From Amblyomma americanum (Eukaryota; Arthropoda; Arachnida; Ixodida; Ixodidae): DNA of 64,000 nucleotides. Under the pieces are notes generated by a model. That model was not told where the DNA came from and made no database searches. It saw only the letters and a list, made by a program, of their open reading frames with translations. Made by a program: the position numbers and the translations under genes. The stretch is from contig NC_135500.1 of NCBI RefSeq assembly GCF_052857255.1, forward strand, positions 45,944,772 to 46,008,771, read 5' to 3'. This document shows, piece after piece, positions 54,676 to 64,000 of this stretch. The first letter of the stretch is position 1; each line of letters starts with the position of its first letter.

Positions 54676-55159
54676 TTGTCCCATCGGCCCTGTGGGCTTC
54701 CACTTAACACATGCCCACACCATGTGGAAGATATCACAGGTCTCCCCATAGTGCGGGTGTCGCCCATCCGTGCTAGGATCTTAATGTTGGATGATTGCAG
54801 GACAGAGTAGAGTACCTGTCTGCAGGCGCCTTAAAGTTCGCTCCTCCGTCTTAGCCCGTTTGCAGAGGCCGGAAAGAGGCGGTGGCTGTCGTTATGATAT
54901 GTTATTTCCCTGAACAGCAGCAGCGGCTGGTCTGTCTACGAGCCAGAAGAGCTGGGATGAGGAGCCCGGTGAGTAAGCGCTCGGGCAGCTGCGTCAGCGG
55001 CCTCATTACCTCGTAAACCCTGGTGGCCAGGAGCCCAAATGATTCTTTTCGGTGTTGGATCAGTGGCAGACCGTCATAGAATACAAGCGGCTATAGGGGG
55101 GAGATCTCCCTTGCCAAGTAATGATCACATGCTTTTCGGGAGTCCGTGATGAAAAAGGG

Positions 55160-55822
55160 CTCCTGTCTTCTTGAAGGAAGTGAACATCACATGCCTTTCC
55201 GCGTTGTACTCTGGGCAGTATATAATATAATTTTCTACATCCCCGCACACACCACATAAAGAACCTAGTGGAGACGATGCCAGGCAGGAGTACGAGCAGA
55301 GCCCGTGCGAATTCGATGCATTAGAGTGGTCTGCATCGCTGTATAGTTCAGGACATTGTCTACCCGAGTGGATACCATACATGCAGAAGGGAGGCTGCAC
55401 GCCTTCTTTTAATATTTCTGCAGGATACTGATCTTGCCTCTCAATGGTGACAGCAAGAACTATGGTCTACTGTGATTGAATGTGTGCGTAGATAGTGTGT
55501 TCTGGAGTGAACCATGTTATACTGTGAGTGAATGTGTGCATGGATGGTGGCACTGCAATGGACTATGTTCTACTGTGACTGAATATGTGCATAGATGGTG
55601 ACTTCTGGAGTGAACTTTGTTCTGATGCGAGTGAATGTGTGCATAGATGGTGACTGGGAGAGTGGAATATGTACTATTATAAGTGACTGCGCATAGCGGG
55701 GCAGATCCGACAGGTTTTAGGTCGTTATTAACATATAAGTGACGCTACGGTGGAGCTATTGCCGGCAGTCTAAGCAAGGCTAATCCCACCTGTAGCATAC
55801 AACAATCCAACAAAACTCAACT
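55160..55822. mobile_element. Insertion in LINE Z RNase H (LINE C-terminus plus minisatellite)
   Basis: It separates two halves of the RNase H of LINE Z. On the minus strand the part near 55160-55270 reads CGVCGDVENYIIYCPEYNAE, a LINE C-terminal zinc motif from another subfamily. Next to it is a 52-bp minisatellite. Termini not resolved. Confidence 0.5.
55440..55705. repeat. 52-bp minisatellite, about five diverged units
   Basis: GAATGTGTGC (once GAATATGTGC) recurs at 55478, 55530, 55581 and 55633, spaced 51-52 bp. Each is followed by ATAGATGGTG-like sequence and GGAGTGAA. Confidence 0.8.
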
Positions 55823-56895
55823 CCATGATGACGATTCTCGAATTGGCGTGGGCGGCAGCAAGCGCTATCGCTACTTCCTCGGCTCGCATTGAATCCTGGG
55901 CTCGGAAGGAGAGACCGTCAACGTGCATTTCCTGGCGAACGACAGCGGCCGTGCAAAATCCCGTGGGCGATGGCCCCGCTCCGTCTACATAGTATACACC
56001 GGGCCGTGTTGTCTCTCAAGAGCCCGCGCTTGTCTGTTTTCGTGAATTTCGGTGTCCATGTAACGAGGGAGCGGGGAGACCCAGAGCTCTGGGTCTAGCA
56101 AAGTTCTGGGATACGCTCCGCCTCCTCTGGAGTGCAGTCGTGTTGGATGTGCAAGCGCTTAGCAGGCGGCGCCCGGGGGCCTTCTGCATGAGCCGCATGT
56201 ATTTGTTCACGCGGTGGGCCTCCCGCAGTTCCTGGTAGTTTAGCACCCCCAATGCCTTTTGTTTGGCATTAGAGGTAGTTACCGGGAGATCCAGGGCTCG
56301 TTTAGTTGCGTCGCGGATGATGGCGTCTATTCGCGCATCGTCTTGCTTAGTAGTGCGAAGATATGGCACGGCGTAGAGGATCCGGCTGGTCACGAAGGCA
56401 TAGGAGAGTCGAAGCGCGTCCCTGCCCCGCAGGCCGCCTCGCTTGTTGGAAACGCGGTGGATCATGCACCCTACCTGTTCGCCTACTCTCTTGAGTTTCG
56501 CAACAGTGGAGTCCGGTCTGAGTCTGTGTTGAATGAACAGGCCCAGAATCCGGAGCTCCTCCACCACTCTAATAGGACCTCCTGTCAGAGAGATGTGTAT
56601 TGCTGTCCTATTCTTTGGGTTAGCTCTGACATGTAGAAGCTCTGATTTTGCTGGAGCACATTGGAGCCCACAGTCAATAGCATACGCATCGATTATGGAA
56701 GCGGCCTGCTGAGGCCGGTCCGACTCCTCCATGTCCCCAAGGCTCCCCTCGGTGGTCCAGATTGTAATGTCATCTGCATATAACGTGTGTTGAATGCCTT
56801 CCACCGGGGCCGGTTGGCTTGGGAGGCGCATCATAGCTATGTTGAACAGGAGCGGTGATAACACCGCTCCTTGGGGACGGGTACCCCAGAGCCTC

Positions 56896-57173
56896 CTGGG
56901 ATTCTGGGGGAGCTTAATTAATTCAGGCGTGCTTTATAATCGCACATTTTTTCTGCTGCGATGCGCCGCTTATAACTGCCGGCGGCAGCCAAGTTCTGGC
57001 GCTTCTAACAGGGTCAGCCGGCCACTGCATGCAATCGAAGTTGCGGCAGAGTTTCATCGCTGGTAACTGTTTACATGACTGATACGGGCACGAGCTGAGC
57101 GGCGCGCCCACGTGCCCCGACTCAAAATACGCGCGCGTGTGGCCCAAACGCGGCAAGCGCCGCGAGCGGCTCA
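56896..57173. other. Nothing recognised; hAT target region
   Basis: GC-rich unique-looking sequence between LINE Z and the hAT insertion. CTGCCGCG at its right end (57174-57181) is the duplicated target. Confidence 0.5.
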
Positions 57174-57363
57174 CTGCCGCGCAGTGCTGCCAACCCTAGG
57201 GATTTTCCCCTAGATCTAGGGAATTTGAACTTTGTTTAGGGGAAAAGGGATTATTGTTGTAATCTAGGGACATTTTACCTTCCGCATGGGTCTTTTTTAT
57301 TTTTCGATGTGAATCGGTGTTTATTCACTGTTTCTTCACCACCTTGATTTTGAGAATCTGGCT

Positions 57364-57640
57364 ATGCGCCATGTGCACGAGGGGAAAGCGTTGTTGGGAT
57401 CGAGATGGCGTGGTCGGGCCGGGAGGAGGTACGAGGATGACGGGACTCAGGGAGACTTTGGGGGGACAAGACATTCTATTTACATGGTGAAGGAAATGCA
57501 CGGACTGTACAGAGATGATGAGGGAAGCGCTGGTAGAGACTCGATGGGCAAGGCGGAGGGGCGCCCTGAAATAGGGTTTGCCTCCGGTTCCCGCCTTCTT
57601 TACCCGTTAATAAACAAGTCTAACCACCGCCCTTGAACAG
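57364..57640 (+). other. Unidentified segment inside the hAT element
   Basis: A 90-codon Gly/Arg-rich frame without motif, ending near GTTAATAAACAAGTCTAACC (polyadenylation-like). It could be hAT 5' sequence or another insertion. Confidence 0.3.
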
Positions 57641-57779
57641 AGTCGATGGCGCATCTGCCCAGGCAAAAGTTGGGACGCTTCCTTTGCTTCGAATTTCCTG
57701 GTCGGTTCCTGGAACAGTCTAGCTTTAGCAGTACCAGAAGCACGCTGTCCAAGAAGCACGATTCCTCGAAATCACGGCT

Positions 57780-58592
57780 GAAGGTAGTTGGGTGTGTTTA
57801 GAGGAAACTGACGCCAACCAATATTTTTAACTTTAGCCAAGGTTTCTGGACCAACGCGGTCTCTTCTTCAGGGGTGACTAAAGTGTGCCAGAAGCAGCGG
57901 GTTGCTGCCTTCGTTCTCCGTTTGTTAGCGCGTGGCGCAGTCCATGCACTAACGTACGCGGAGGAGAGTGTTGCTGGAGTGCTATTCATCGACACCTTTG
58001 TGAGCCGGATGTGCCATGACTCCGCAGTCGCCTCTTGAACCGGTTTGGCTCCACGGCCAAGACGCTCACCTCCTCGAAGGCTATCCTGTGGTCGGCGCGC
58101 TCGCAGTGTTCGGCGAGGGAGTTAGATTCTGAATTCAATTGCCGGATGTCATTTTTGTGTTGCCTTATTCTTTGGTGGAGGTTTTTTGTTTCGCCAATAT
58201 ATGATGCCGGGCACTTTGAGCATAAGATTTTGTAAACGACACCTGGTTGTTTTTCTCTGGGACGCGGTTTTTCGGTCGTGGCAAGAAGCGGCTTGTTGTC
58301 GAAACAGGTTCGTGAGCCTATGTAGATTCCATGTTTTCTCGGAATGCGTGCGAGTGCCTCGCTGGTTCCCCTCACATACAGAAGCACAACGCGCGCGTTT
58401 CGTTGTCTCATTGTTAGCTGGTCCCCCTGTCCTCTGAGCTTGACTGGCGACCAACGCGCTGAATAAAGCCACGTGTGTAGCCATTCTTCTGTAGGCCGGC
58501 GAGAACGGTGGATTCTGCTTTTTTCTCCGCTTCAGAGGAGCAGATTGACTTTGCTACTCCAGTCATTCTGCACCGCACATTCTTTGTCACCA
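57780..58592 (-). mobile_element. PLE 3' fragment: GIY-YIG endonuclease and hammerhead-like terminus
   Basis: On the minus strand: LQKNGYTRGFIQRVGRQSSS (58540-58480) is the linker after RT, GVVYKILCSKCPASYIGETK and NLHQRIRQHKNDIR form the GIY-YIG core with its Arg, and SLAEHCERADHRI and FEEVSVLAVEPN follow (58411-57986). Beyond the stop, CTGAAGAAGAGACC...GGTCCAGAAACC (57871-57838) is a hammerhead-like stem II/GAAA block. RT is missing by 5' truncation. It is inserted inside the hAT element. Confidence 0.8.
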
Positions 58593-58596
58593 CGTC

Positions 58597-58870
58597 ATCA
58601 TCATCATCATCATTTATTTTTTCCCTTAAGGCCCCGCCCCTTCTCAGGGTATTACGTAAGGAGGGGAGGGCTTCGTACATAGGAAAATACAAGAACAAAG
58701 CCATGGAAAGAGGTTCAAAAGAACAGATCTAGTAAAACATATTTAAACATACAAAGAGGGCAATTAGGACAACGATACAGGCAGTAACATCAAATGAGAA
58801 CACAATTAGAACAGTTAAAAAATTCAATCGAGCAGAGAGAGGAAATTACAAACGAATTGTTTCAGCACTT
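58597..58870 (-). mobile_element. LINE 3'UTR fragment with (ATG)n tail
   Basis: Minus strand: GAAGCCCTCCCCTCCTTACG, then CCTGAGAAGGGGCGGGGCC (a small stem), then AAAAAATAAATGATGATGATG, ending in six ATG repeats against the PLE fragment. This is a LINE 3' end of the kind with a hairpin and microsatellite tail (clade uncertain). Confidence 0.55.
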
Positions 58871-59193
58871 CAAACTAAGGGTGAGCTGCTTGTTGGAAGG
58901 GCTGGTCTAGGTTGGACTCTCTTGGCTGGGTTCCGGTGAAATTCCGTAGAAAAATTCGTGACGAGTCTCCTTAGAACCAGACCCCGTGACTCGCCAGTTG
59001 AAGGTGAAGTGGTTAGTCTTTTTGAGGACCAACTCGACCCGGATGCAAGCAGAAAGAGTCGTTGCTCTTTCACAACAGCTTAGGCGACTTCATATGAAGT
59101 CTCGCAGGCGTGTGTCACCACTTCGCGCACTTTTGCGTGCACTCCCAGACACCCTTAGAGCGTGTGGGGGTAGCGGTCTCGGTCACAAAGGAG

Positions 59194-59889
59194 ATGCCCT
59201 CGACTCAGCGTGACATAAAGCCGATCTGTTTGCGGGATGTGCCGTTGGAGCGTGTACCGTACAGAGACCCAAAGAACTTCATACCTCTTGAGGAGATATA
59301 CCTCGGCGGAAAAGTGATGTCGGCACTGTCGGAACCTCACGGCATAGACCGAACCATTACTCATAACTTCCGCCTCAGATGTTTGGAATTTTATATTGAA
59401 GCGGCAAGCCAGATATTAACCAGAATCCCATTGGACAACGTCCAGATGAACATACTGGAGGCAATCGACCCGCAAGTTGTCATCGAAAAGCGGATTTCTT
59501 CAATAGCCCCACTTGCCACATCATTCCCTTCTCTGGTGCCAGAAAGAGAAATGAACAAAATTGACGCAGAATGGAGACTGCTCCGCAATAGAGAAATAGA
59601 CCTGCCTGCAGATGCGAGCGTTCAACGCTTTTGGAAACGAGTGAGAGACGCCAGGCAAGGAGACGGGAGCCCAATGTTCCCTCTCTTGTTGCACTCCAGT
59701 GCAACAGTGGAGAGAGTTTTCTCTCAGATCAACCTGATGAAAACAAAGACCAGAAACAGCTTGGTGACGCAAACCCTGGCAGCTACGCTTCACGCCAAGC
59801 GGGTTCTAGGAGGGGCCAACTGTTATGACTTTGCAGTGAAAGAACGCTTAATTGACCTCATGAAAAAAGAAATGTATATGCAGGAGTGA
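59194..59889 (+). pseudogene. hAT transposase, C-terminal part
   Basis: 231 codons from ATG 59194; the frame is open further up to 59110 from a GTG. RDPKNFIPLEEIYLGGKVMS and LRCLEFYIEAASQILTRIPL belong to the catalytic-insertion region. LLLHSSATVERVFSQINLMK and TKTRNSLVTQTLAATLHAKR are the C-terminal hAT dimerisation domain (usual form P.S.A..ER.FS...). The N-terminal BED finger and the first catalytic Asp are not seen between 58870 and 59190. It lies in the correct orientation inside the matching TIRs. Confidence 0.85.
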
Positions 59890-60430
59890 AACTCAGTCGG
59901 GATGCCACCCGAATGACGTGTCCTATGTTTTAGCGTTTGTTTGTTCACACCAACATTTGGGCACAAACTGGATTTTCCCTCGCTCTTTGACTGCAGCCGG
60001 TGAGCGTAAGTGTTCACTGCGAGATTTTCGTTCATTTCAGGGCTTAGGCCAGGATTTATTAGGCTGTGATATTAACATGTTTTCTTTACCCGTGATCACG
60101 TGGTACGCGAGTTTGCATGGGAAATCAATGTGTTATTGTATTCAAATTTGCTACCAAAGTGTGGTAAGAGGGTCTCTGCGAAATAAAGGAGTTCACAATT
60201 CAACTACGCACCTTTTTTCCATGCCTGAATATTTTTTTTCGGATCTAAGGAAATCTAGGGAAGTTTGAGTGAAAATTTGGGGGTGAAGTGGCTTTCGAGG
60301 TTGGCAGCACTGCTGCCGCGTCACATCGTCCCCGCAGCGGCGGTGTGGTCCCCGCTGCCCCGCTGCACCCCCAAATGTTTTGTTTGTGTTGCGAAGGGTC
60401 GTAACACATCGGCGCTTTCCACCTTTGCAG

Positions 60431-60466
60431 GCGCAGGCTGCCTACAGCGAACTCAGAGCTGCTTAG
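60431..60466 (+). CDS. Host gene terminal exon D (coding part)
   Basis: The acceptor TTTCCACCTTTGCAG| precedes 60431. In the phase left by exon C it reads AQAAYSELRAA and stops at TAG 60464-60466. Composition (Ala, Glu, Leu) continues the coiled coil of exon C. The 3'UTR would follow; AATAAA at about 60914 is a possible signal. It lies 110 bp beyond the hAT right duplication, so the hAT inserted just upstream of the splice acceptor. Weaker than A-C because only 12 codons are involved. Confidence 0.5.
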   Translation, partial: AQAAYSELRAA

Positions 60467-60591
60467 CGATTCCTGCTGTCAAGCTCAGACAAGATCACGA
60501 TCGCCTTCAGCGCGCTCTGAAGTCGCAAGCTCCGGCCGTTCAGCGCTCCTCGTAGGCGGTCCATGTCGCCGGCGCGCTAGCACAACTCGCG

Positions 60592-60672
60592 ATGGGACCG
60601 CCGATCGTGGACCAGCTGCTGGGCGCGTCACCCGACCAAGCTGAGCGCTTACTCGAAGAATTTAATGCGAAG
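60592..60672 (+). CDS. Possible first coding exon of a second gene
   Basis: ATG with a strong context (GCGATGG) opens 27 codons (MGPPIVDQLLGASPDQAERL, then LEEFNAK) and is followed directly by AAG|GTGAGC, a consensus donor. An in-frame TAG lies 39 nt upstream of the ATG. CpG-rich surroundings fit a promoter-proximal exon. The peptide looks amphipathic-helical. I do not recognise it. It could instead be 3'UTR of the upstream gene. Confidence 0.4.
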
Positions 60673-61809
60673 GTGAGCGGAGGGCTTTTGATTTAGTCGC
60701 GGCGGCAGGGTCGGAAATGCTGCTTTGCACGCTAGGGTGAAAGTGTCGACTGCTGTCGGAACTCCTGAGTCTGCGTTGGCAGAGGGCTGAAGCAGACTTG
60801 ATCGGTCGCTTTTTTATAGTCAGTTAGGTGGGCAACTTCAGAGACGCGCATCGAGAAACGCAAAAAAAGAAGTCTTTATGCGTTAGGTAATCGTAGAGCG
60901 GAATAGGACGCGAATAAATGGGAACGTCGAACTTGCAATTCCTCCAGACTGGTTACTCAATTTGAACCGTAAATACAAGCCTACAGCGCCGAGCGGGACA
61001 CAAAACAAGCAAGGGCATAGCGTTGTTTAATTACCATCGTAACGAAGGCTGCAAGTGCGAGACGGCTGCTCCAACAAGTGGGATGTTCTCACGCGCTAGT
61101 GATCCGCCTGGAAACCGTCGCGTCTCTTTCCGCGCACCTGACTTCCTCTCCACCGAAAGGGTTGTGAGATGGAGAATGCCGTTCATTTTGATGGCAATGA
61201 TGTGGAGCGCAGAGAAGGAACGACCGAACAACCTCAGTGACACAAATAAGTATGTTGCGTGTTGAAGTGAAGCAGAATATGAACTGGAAAGGAGTTTGGT
61301 GCCAATGCGTCAGGTGGCTCGCTCCAAGCGTCCGCTCTCTCACTGTCTCAAAAGCTGATAATTTCGCGTCTCAAAACCTTGGAATGAGCGGTCAGGCGAC
61401 CGCTTCTTAACCCGAATATCGCTAAAATTCCGTGCATGTAGAATTCCCACCCAGTGCTTGACCTGCCACATATTTTCAGTTGCAGGCCTTGGATGGTCTC
61501 ATCAGCATGAGTATTGTGGTGTGCTGTCGTATCAACCTGGGTATAATTTACTCATTAAGCTACAGTTTTCAGCCTGAGTGAGACAGCAGGCATGTGATGT
61601 GACGATGACTGACGGATTGCTTGTTGGCTTTCTTTCTTTGCGCCTTGGCGACCTCTCGATCTATATGCTTCTACTTAAAACGAATTATCAGCTAGTTCGA
61701 AAGAGCATTTTCTGTTCACATATTTGGCATATGTAGGTCTGACATACACACTGGTTGCACCATATAAAGCATCAGTTGTGCATGAAAACATTGATTCCCT
61801 TTGTGTGCC
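60673..61809. other. No further exon established
   Basis: Probably intron of the second gene or flank. TTTTCAGTTGCAG at 61473-61485 could be an acceptor in phase 0 with the 60672 donor, but the frame after it (ALDGLISMSIVV) has no supported end. Confidence 0.35.
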
Positions 61810-61883
61810 AAACTGCAAGAAGTACAGTACAGGTTATTCAGCCCTTAAGGGCTGAATAACCTGTGCTGTACTTCTTGCAGTTT
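61810..61883. repeat. 74-bp palindrome with no spacer
   Basis: Arms 61810-61846 and 61847-61883 are reverse complements with one mismatch, meeting at CCCTTAAGGG. It is non-coding. It may be a foldback insertion or a cruciform-forming site. Confidence 0.9.
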
Positions 61884-62685
61884 ACTTGGAGCCTTATGGC
61901 ATGCTTAGTTAGATTGGTTCTGGTGTTTTTCAGTTTGTGCACCATGCCTGTTACTGGTGTCTTGTATAAAATAATGGTGGCATTAAATGCAAAAAAGTGC
62001 TATGTGAGACAGGCCTTCTCATTTTCTTCATATCAGCTTGTTTACTTATCAGAATGTGATGTACCCTTACCAAGAGTTATGCCAGAATAAATGTATATGA
62101 GCTTCAGTTCTTTATTTTTTGTTCCGACATCACCACCTTCCCTGCAGGTTGCTTCTTCGATTTTCTATTCACATTTACTATTTGCTATGCCACAGTTTTG
62201 ATTGAAGAAGGAACGAATGCGCTACCGACAAAAATAAATTATGTTGTAGGTCAGGGTGGCAAAAGTATACAGTTCTTCCTCTCGATTTCAGTGTTACATT
62301 TGCCCTTTTTTCACAGCTTAAAACAGTGTGAAGGCACTTTTTCTGTACTGTAGGCCTTAAACAGGTGCGTTGTTCTCTGGACCTGTTTACGGAGCTTCAA
62401 CATGGCTCAGGAAACAGCTCACCTTTGCTTATATTTCTTTCCGAAGTAAGTTGACTGCAATTGAGGAATTTCACCTGCAGTTAACTGCTTGTCTTTTCTA
62501 CTTGTGCACATGTCAAATTCATTATAAGCAGTTTTACTCTGTATTGGCACAGCTTCACAGCAAAAATATACAGCAACTTTTCATCACAGCATTCCTTAAA
62601 AGGACTGTAGACATCAAATTTTTGCTTTTGTGTTTCCTTCTTTCAAATGATGCTTCAGACATTGGTGTACATAGAGCACACTGTC
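61884..62685. other. Nothing recognised
   Basis: AT-rich, with a 135-codon chance frame (62370-62777) and AATAAATG at about 62088 that could be a polyadenylation signal. Confidence 0.4.
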
Positions 62686-63050
62686 GTATTCGCCTACGAC
62701 TGCTAAATAATTTACAACTGAGTTTTTTCTTGATGCTGCTTCGGTTTCATCAACTGAAAGATAGCTGTGATGTGTAGTTGAACTTTAGGTCACATGAGGC
62801 ACTAAAAAACTGCAATATAACTGCTGGTACGTGGTTTGTTGTAATTCTAGCTTTTGAAGTAAGCTGTTTTAAGTCATGCAGTGAGTTATAACTATGTACC
62901 AGAATTTATATAGCAGTTTTTCCATGCCTCATGTGAACTAAAGTTCGCCTGCACGTCACAGCCATCGTTCGGTTGGTTGGTGAAACTGAAACCGAAAACC
63001 ATGAGAGAAGAAATTCAGTTGTAATTTATTTAGAAGTCGTAGGCGAATAC
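62686..63050. mobile_element. MITE with long imperfect inverted repeats
   Basis: Arms 62686-62819 and 62909-63050 begin GTATTCGCCTACGACT and pair along about 135-140 bp with substitutions and small indels, around a 90-bp centre. No ORF of interest. No clear target duplication in the immediate flanks. Confidence 0.8.
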
Positions 63051-64000
63051 CATGTGGTGATTCATTTATTGTAATGTCTAGCACATAATTTAATGAAGAA
63101 AACATGCAATGCTACATTCCTTTAACTCTTTCATTACTGTGGGAAAAATGACTTTTTGATAGGTCTCAGACATAATTTTTGCGTACAAAATATGTTGGGT
63201 GTAAAAATAACGCAATAGGCGTAAAAATGCATGCGCTTTCTGAAGGCATTTATTTAAACACAAACACTTGATGTGAATCGGCAAATGCACAAAAAGTTGA
63301 AAATTAAGAAATATGTCATAGTGGCAAGATAATATTTCTTAGAGAAAAAATGGTAAGAACATTCTGGAATGTATAAAATGTTTAAAATTTGTTTTAGACT
63401 AGCCATTGAAAGGTTGAAATTATACTCAAAAACTTTTTCTGATTTCTTATACTGCATGTTTGAGAGTGTTCTTGAAATAAGTCTGAAGTCGATTCTTTTT
63501 TAGGCAATTGGAAGCAAATCTTGTCCACATGATGTCGAGACAGTACAGAAGCCAGAAATATCATTCATAACATCAGTGCAGTGCTTAAACCGGCTCTGCA
63601 AAAGAATAAAGAGACAATAAGTGGAAAATAAAACCTATGGGCGGACGGGTCCCCAAATTTGTGCGGAGGTTGTGCAGTTTCTTAGTCGGAATCAAAATCC
63701 GATGGTACAATGTCATCGTCAGAGTCACCGCTGTTTCATGCATTGAATGCTGCAGATGCAGCAGAATCTCACAAAGCTGGATTTTTCCAAACGCACTGCA
63801 CTGGACTGTATTGCAAAACATTTATTTCGTCAGAAAAGGCAAAATGCAGATGATCTGTGCTAGGTGGCTATCAGTCCACGGCTGACAGTGACCCGAGTAG
63901 CTCACTCAATGGCTCGGGTTTGAACGCCCATGTCTGAGCTGATCAACACGATCTCCCATTGCTCGAGAGTAAAAATTGTATTAGAGATTCCGATGGTGGC
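63051..64000. other. Nothing recognised to window end
   Basis: AT-rich. GCTCGGGTTTGAACGCCCAT at about 63914 resembles a tRNA B box but lacks a full SINE body within the window. Confidence 0.4.

Larger units (their letters stand above)
53831..56895 (-). mobile_element. 5'-truncated I-group LINE Z (minus strand), interrupted twice
   Basis: RT starts at GTRPQGAVLSPLLFNIAMMR (56890) and is open to 56016 (HTLYADDITIWTTEGS, catalytic YADD; CGLQCAPAKSELLHVR; VSNKRGGLRGRDALRLSYAF). RNase H begins at 55985 (YVDGAGPSPTGFCTAAVV, RAEEVAIALAAAHANS) and is cut at about 55825 by an insertion. It resumes at about 55155 (ITDSRKACDHYLARE, IWAPGHQGLRGNEAADAAAR) and is cut again at about 54660. It ends with METALLNCPSLESQRALVKR (54010) and a 3' tail of (ACC)n at 53831-53846. 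Its 3' end directly abuts LINE Y. Confidence 0.8.
57182..60312 (+). mobile_element. hAT DNA transposon with 8-bp target duplication and nested retroelements
   Basis: 3,131 bp. The terminal inverted repeats CAGTGCTGCCAACC are identical at both ends (57182-57195, 60299-60312). CTGCCGCG is duplicated exactly (57174-57181, 60313-60320). CTAGGG-type motifs cluster near the left end and recur near the right end, as expected for transposase-binding sub-terminal repeats. Inside are an unidentified segment, a PLE endonuclease fragment (minus), a LINE tail (minus) and the C-terminal part of a hAT transposase (plus). The transposase N-terminus appears displaced or deleted, so it is non-autonomous. Confidence 0.9.
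11456..60466 (+). other. Host coiled-coil gene: span of four phase-compatible exons
   Basis: Exons A-D (11456-11594, 13130-13178, 21563-21716, 60431-60466) join without a frame break to give 125 codons to a TAG stop; the N-terminus lies upstream or outside the window. Introns are 1,535, 8,384 and about 38,714 bp. The last intron contains nearly all the mobile elements described below, on both strands. The product begins with a Ser/Arg/Pro-rich, probably disordered segment and then becomes an Ala/Glu/Leu-rich coiled coil. I do not recognise it. Cytoskeletal or centrosomal coiled-coil proteins have this layout, but composition alone does not decide. Confidence 0.55.

Noticed and set aside
61486..61580. 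Second exon of the downstream gene
   Set aside because: There is an acceptor-like TTTTCAGTTGCAG in a compatible phase, but no convincing donor and a hydrophobic peptide unlike the first exon.
63895..63960. tRNA gene near the right end
   Set aside because: B-box-like GGTTTGAACGCC without a foldable acceptor stem; most likely a decayed SINE head.

Overview
The window looks like nuclear DNA from a tick (Ixodida, probably a hard tick). The evidence is tRNA-headed SINEs of the tick Ruka type, with a GTGCACGTTAAAGA box and a conserved TTTCCGGAGCCCTTCACTAC box. Several non-LTR clades, Penelope-like elements (PLEs) with GIY-YIG nucleases, hAT elements and solo LTRs occur alongside, and single-copy coding sequence is sparse. 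Family names rest on motif reading of the translated sequence, not on a database search.

Host genes. I find one split host gene on the + strand. Its pieces are exon A 11456-11594, exon B 13130-13178, exon C 21563-21716 and terminal exon D 60431-60466. All four have AG/GT borders and compatible phases (G|AA, AA|A, phase 0), and B to D encode an alanine/glutamate-rich coiled coil. The last intron, about 38.7 kb, contains most of the mobile DNA. A possible first exon of a second + strand gene starts at 60592, only 126 bp after the stop of the first. I cannot name either gene.

Layout. 1-11.4 kb: dispersed anonymous repeats, a decayed I-group LINE (2540-6890), and a CpG-rich TATA promoter-like block (8030-8345). 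11.4-16.8 kb: exons A and B, a PLE scrap, LINE 3' ends and a long hairpin. 17-20.6 kb: two minus-strand LINE relics (I-group and RTE) and a SINE. 21.5-28.4 kb: exon C, a solo LTR with a 4-bp target duplication, a LINE C-terminus, a PLE with a GIY-YIG nuclease, and a perfect 62-bp-arm hairpin. 28.5-32.7 kb: a minus-strand CR1-like LINE carrying two SINEs with perfect target duplications. 34.7-50.6 kb: a nest in which an old I-group LINE is split by a PLE piece plus a CR1-like LINE with 213-bp tandem 5' monomers, by a foldback element, and by a nearly intact I-group LINE with a 13-bp target duplication. 50.8-56.9 kb: two minus-strand LINEs in tandem, themselves interrupted by a TAACG-rich hAT-like MITE, an LTR-like piece and a 52-bp minisatellite. 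57.2-60.3 kb: a 3.1-kb hAT transposon with an 8-bp duplication, carrying a PLE fragment and a LINE tail. 60.4-64 kb: exon D, a palindrome and a MITE.

Almost every retroelement ORF is broken. Exceptions are the CR1-like ORF1 (38247-39179) and the ORF1 of the young I-group LINE (44693-45640). Long G/C homopolymers (12-22 nt) recur, several inside retroelement coding sequence.
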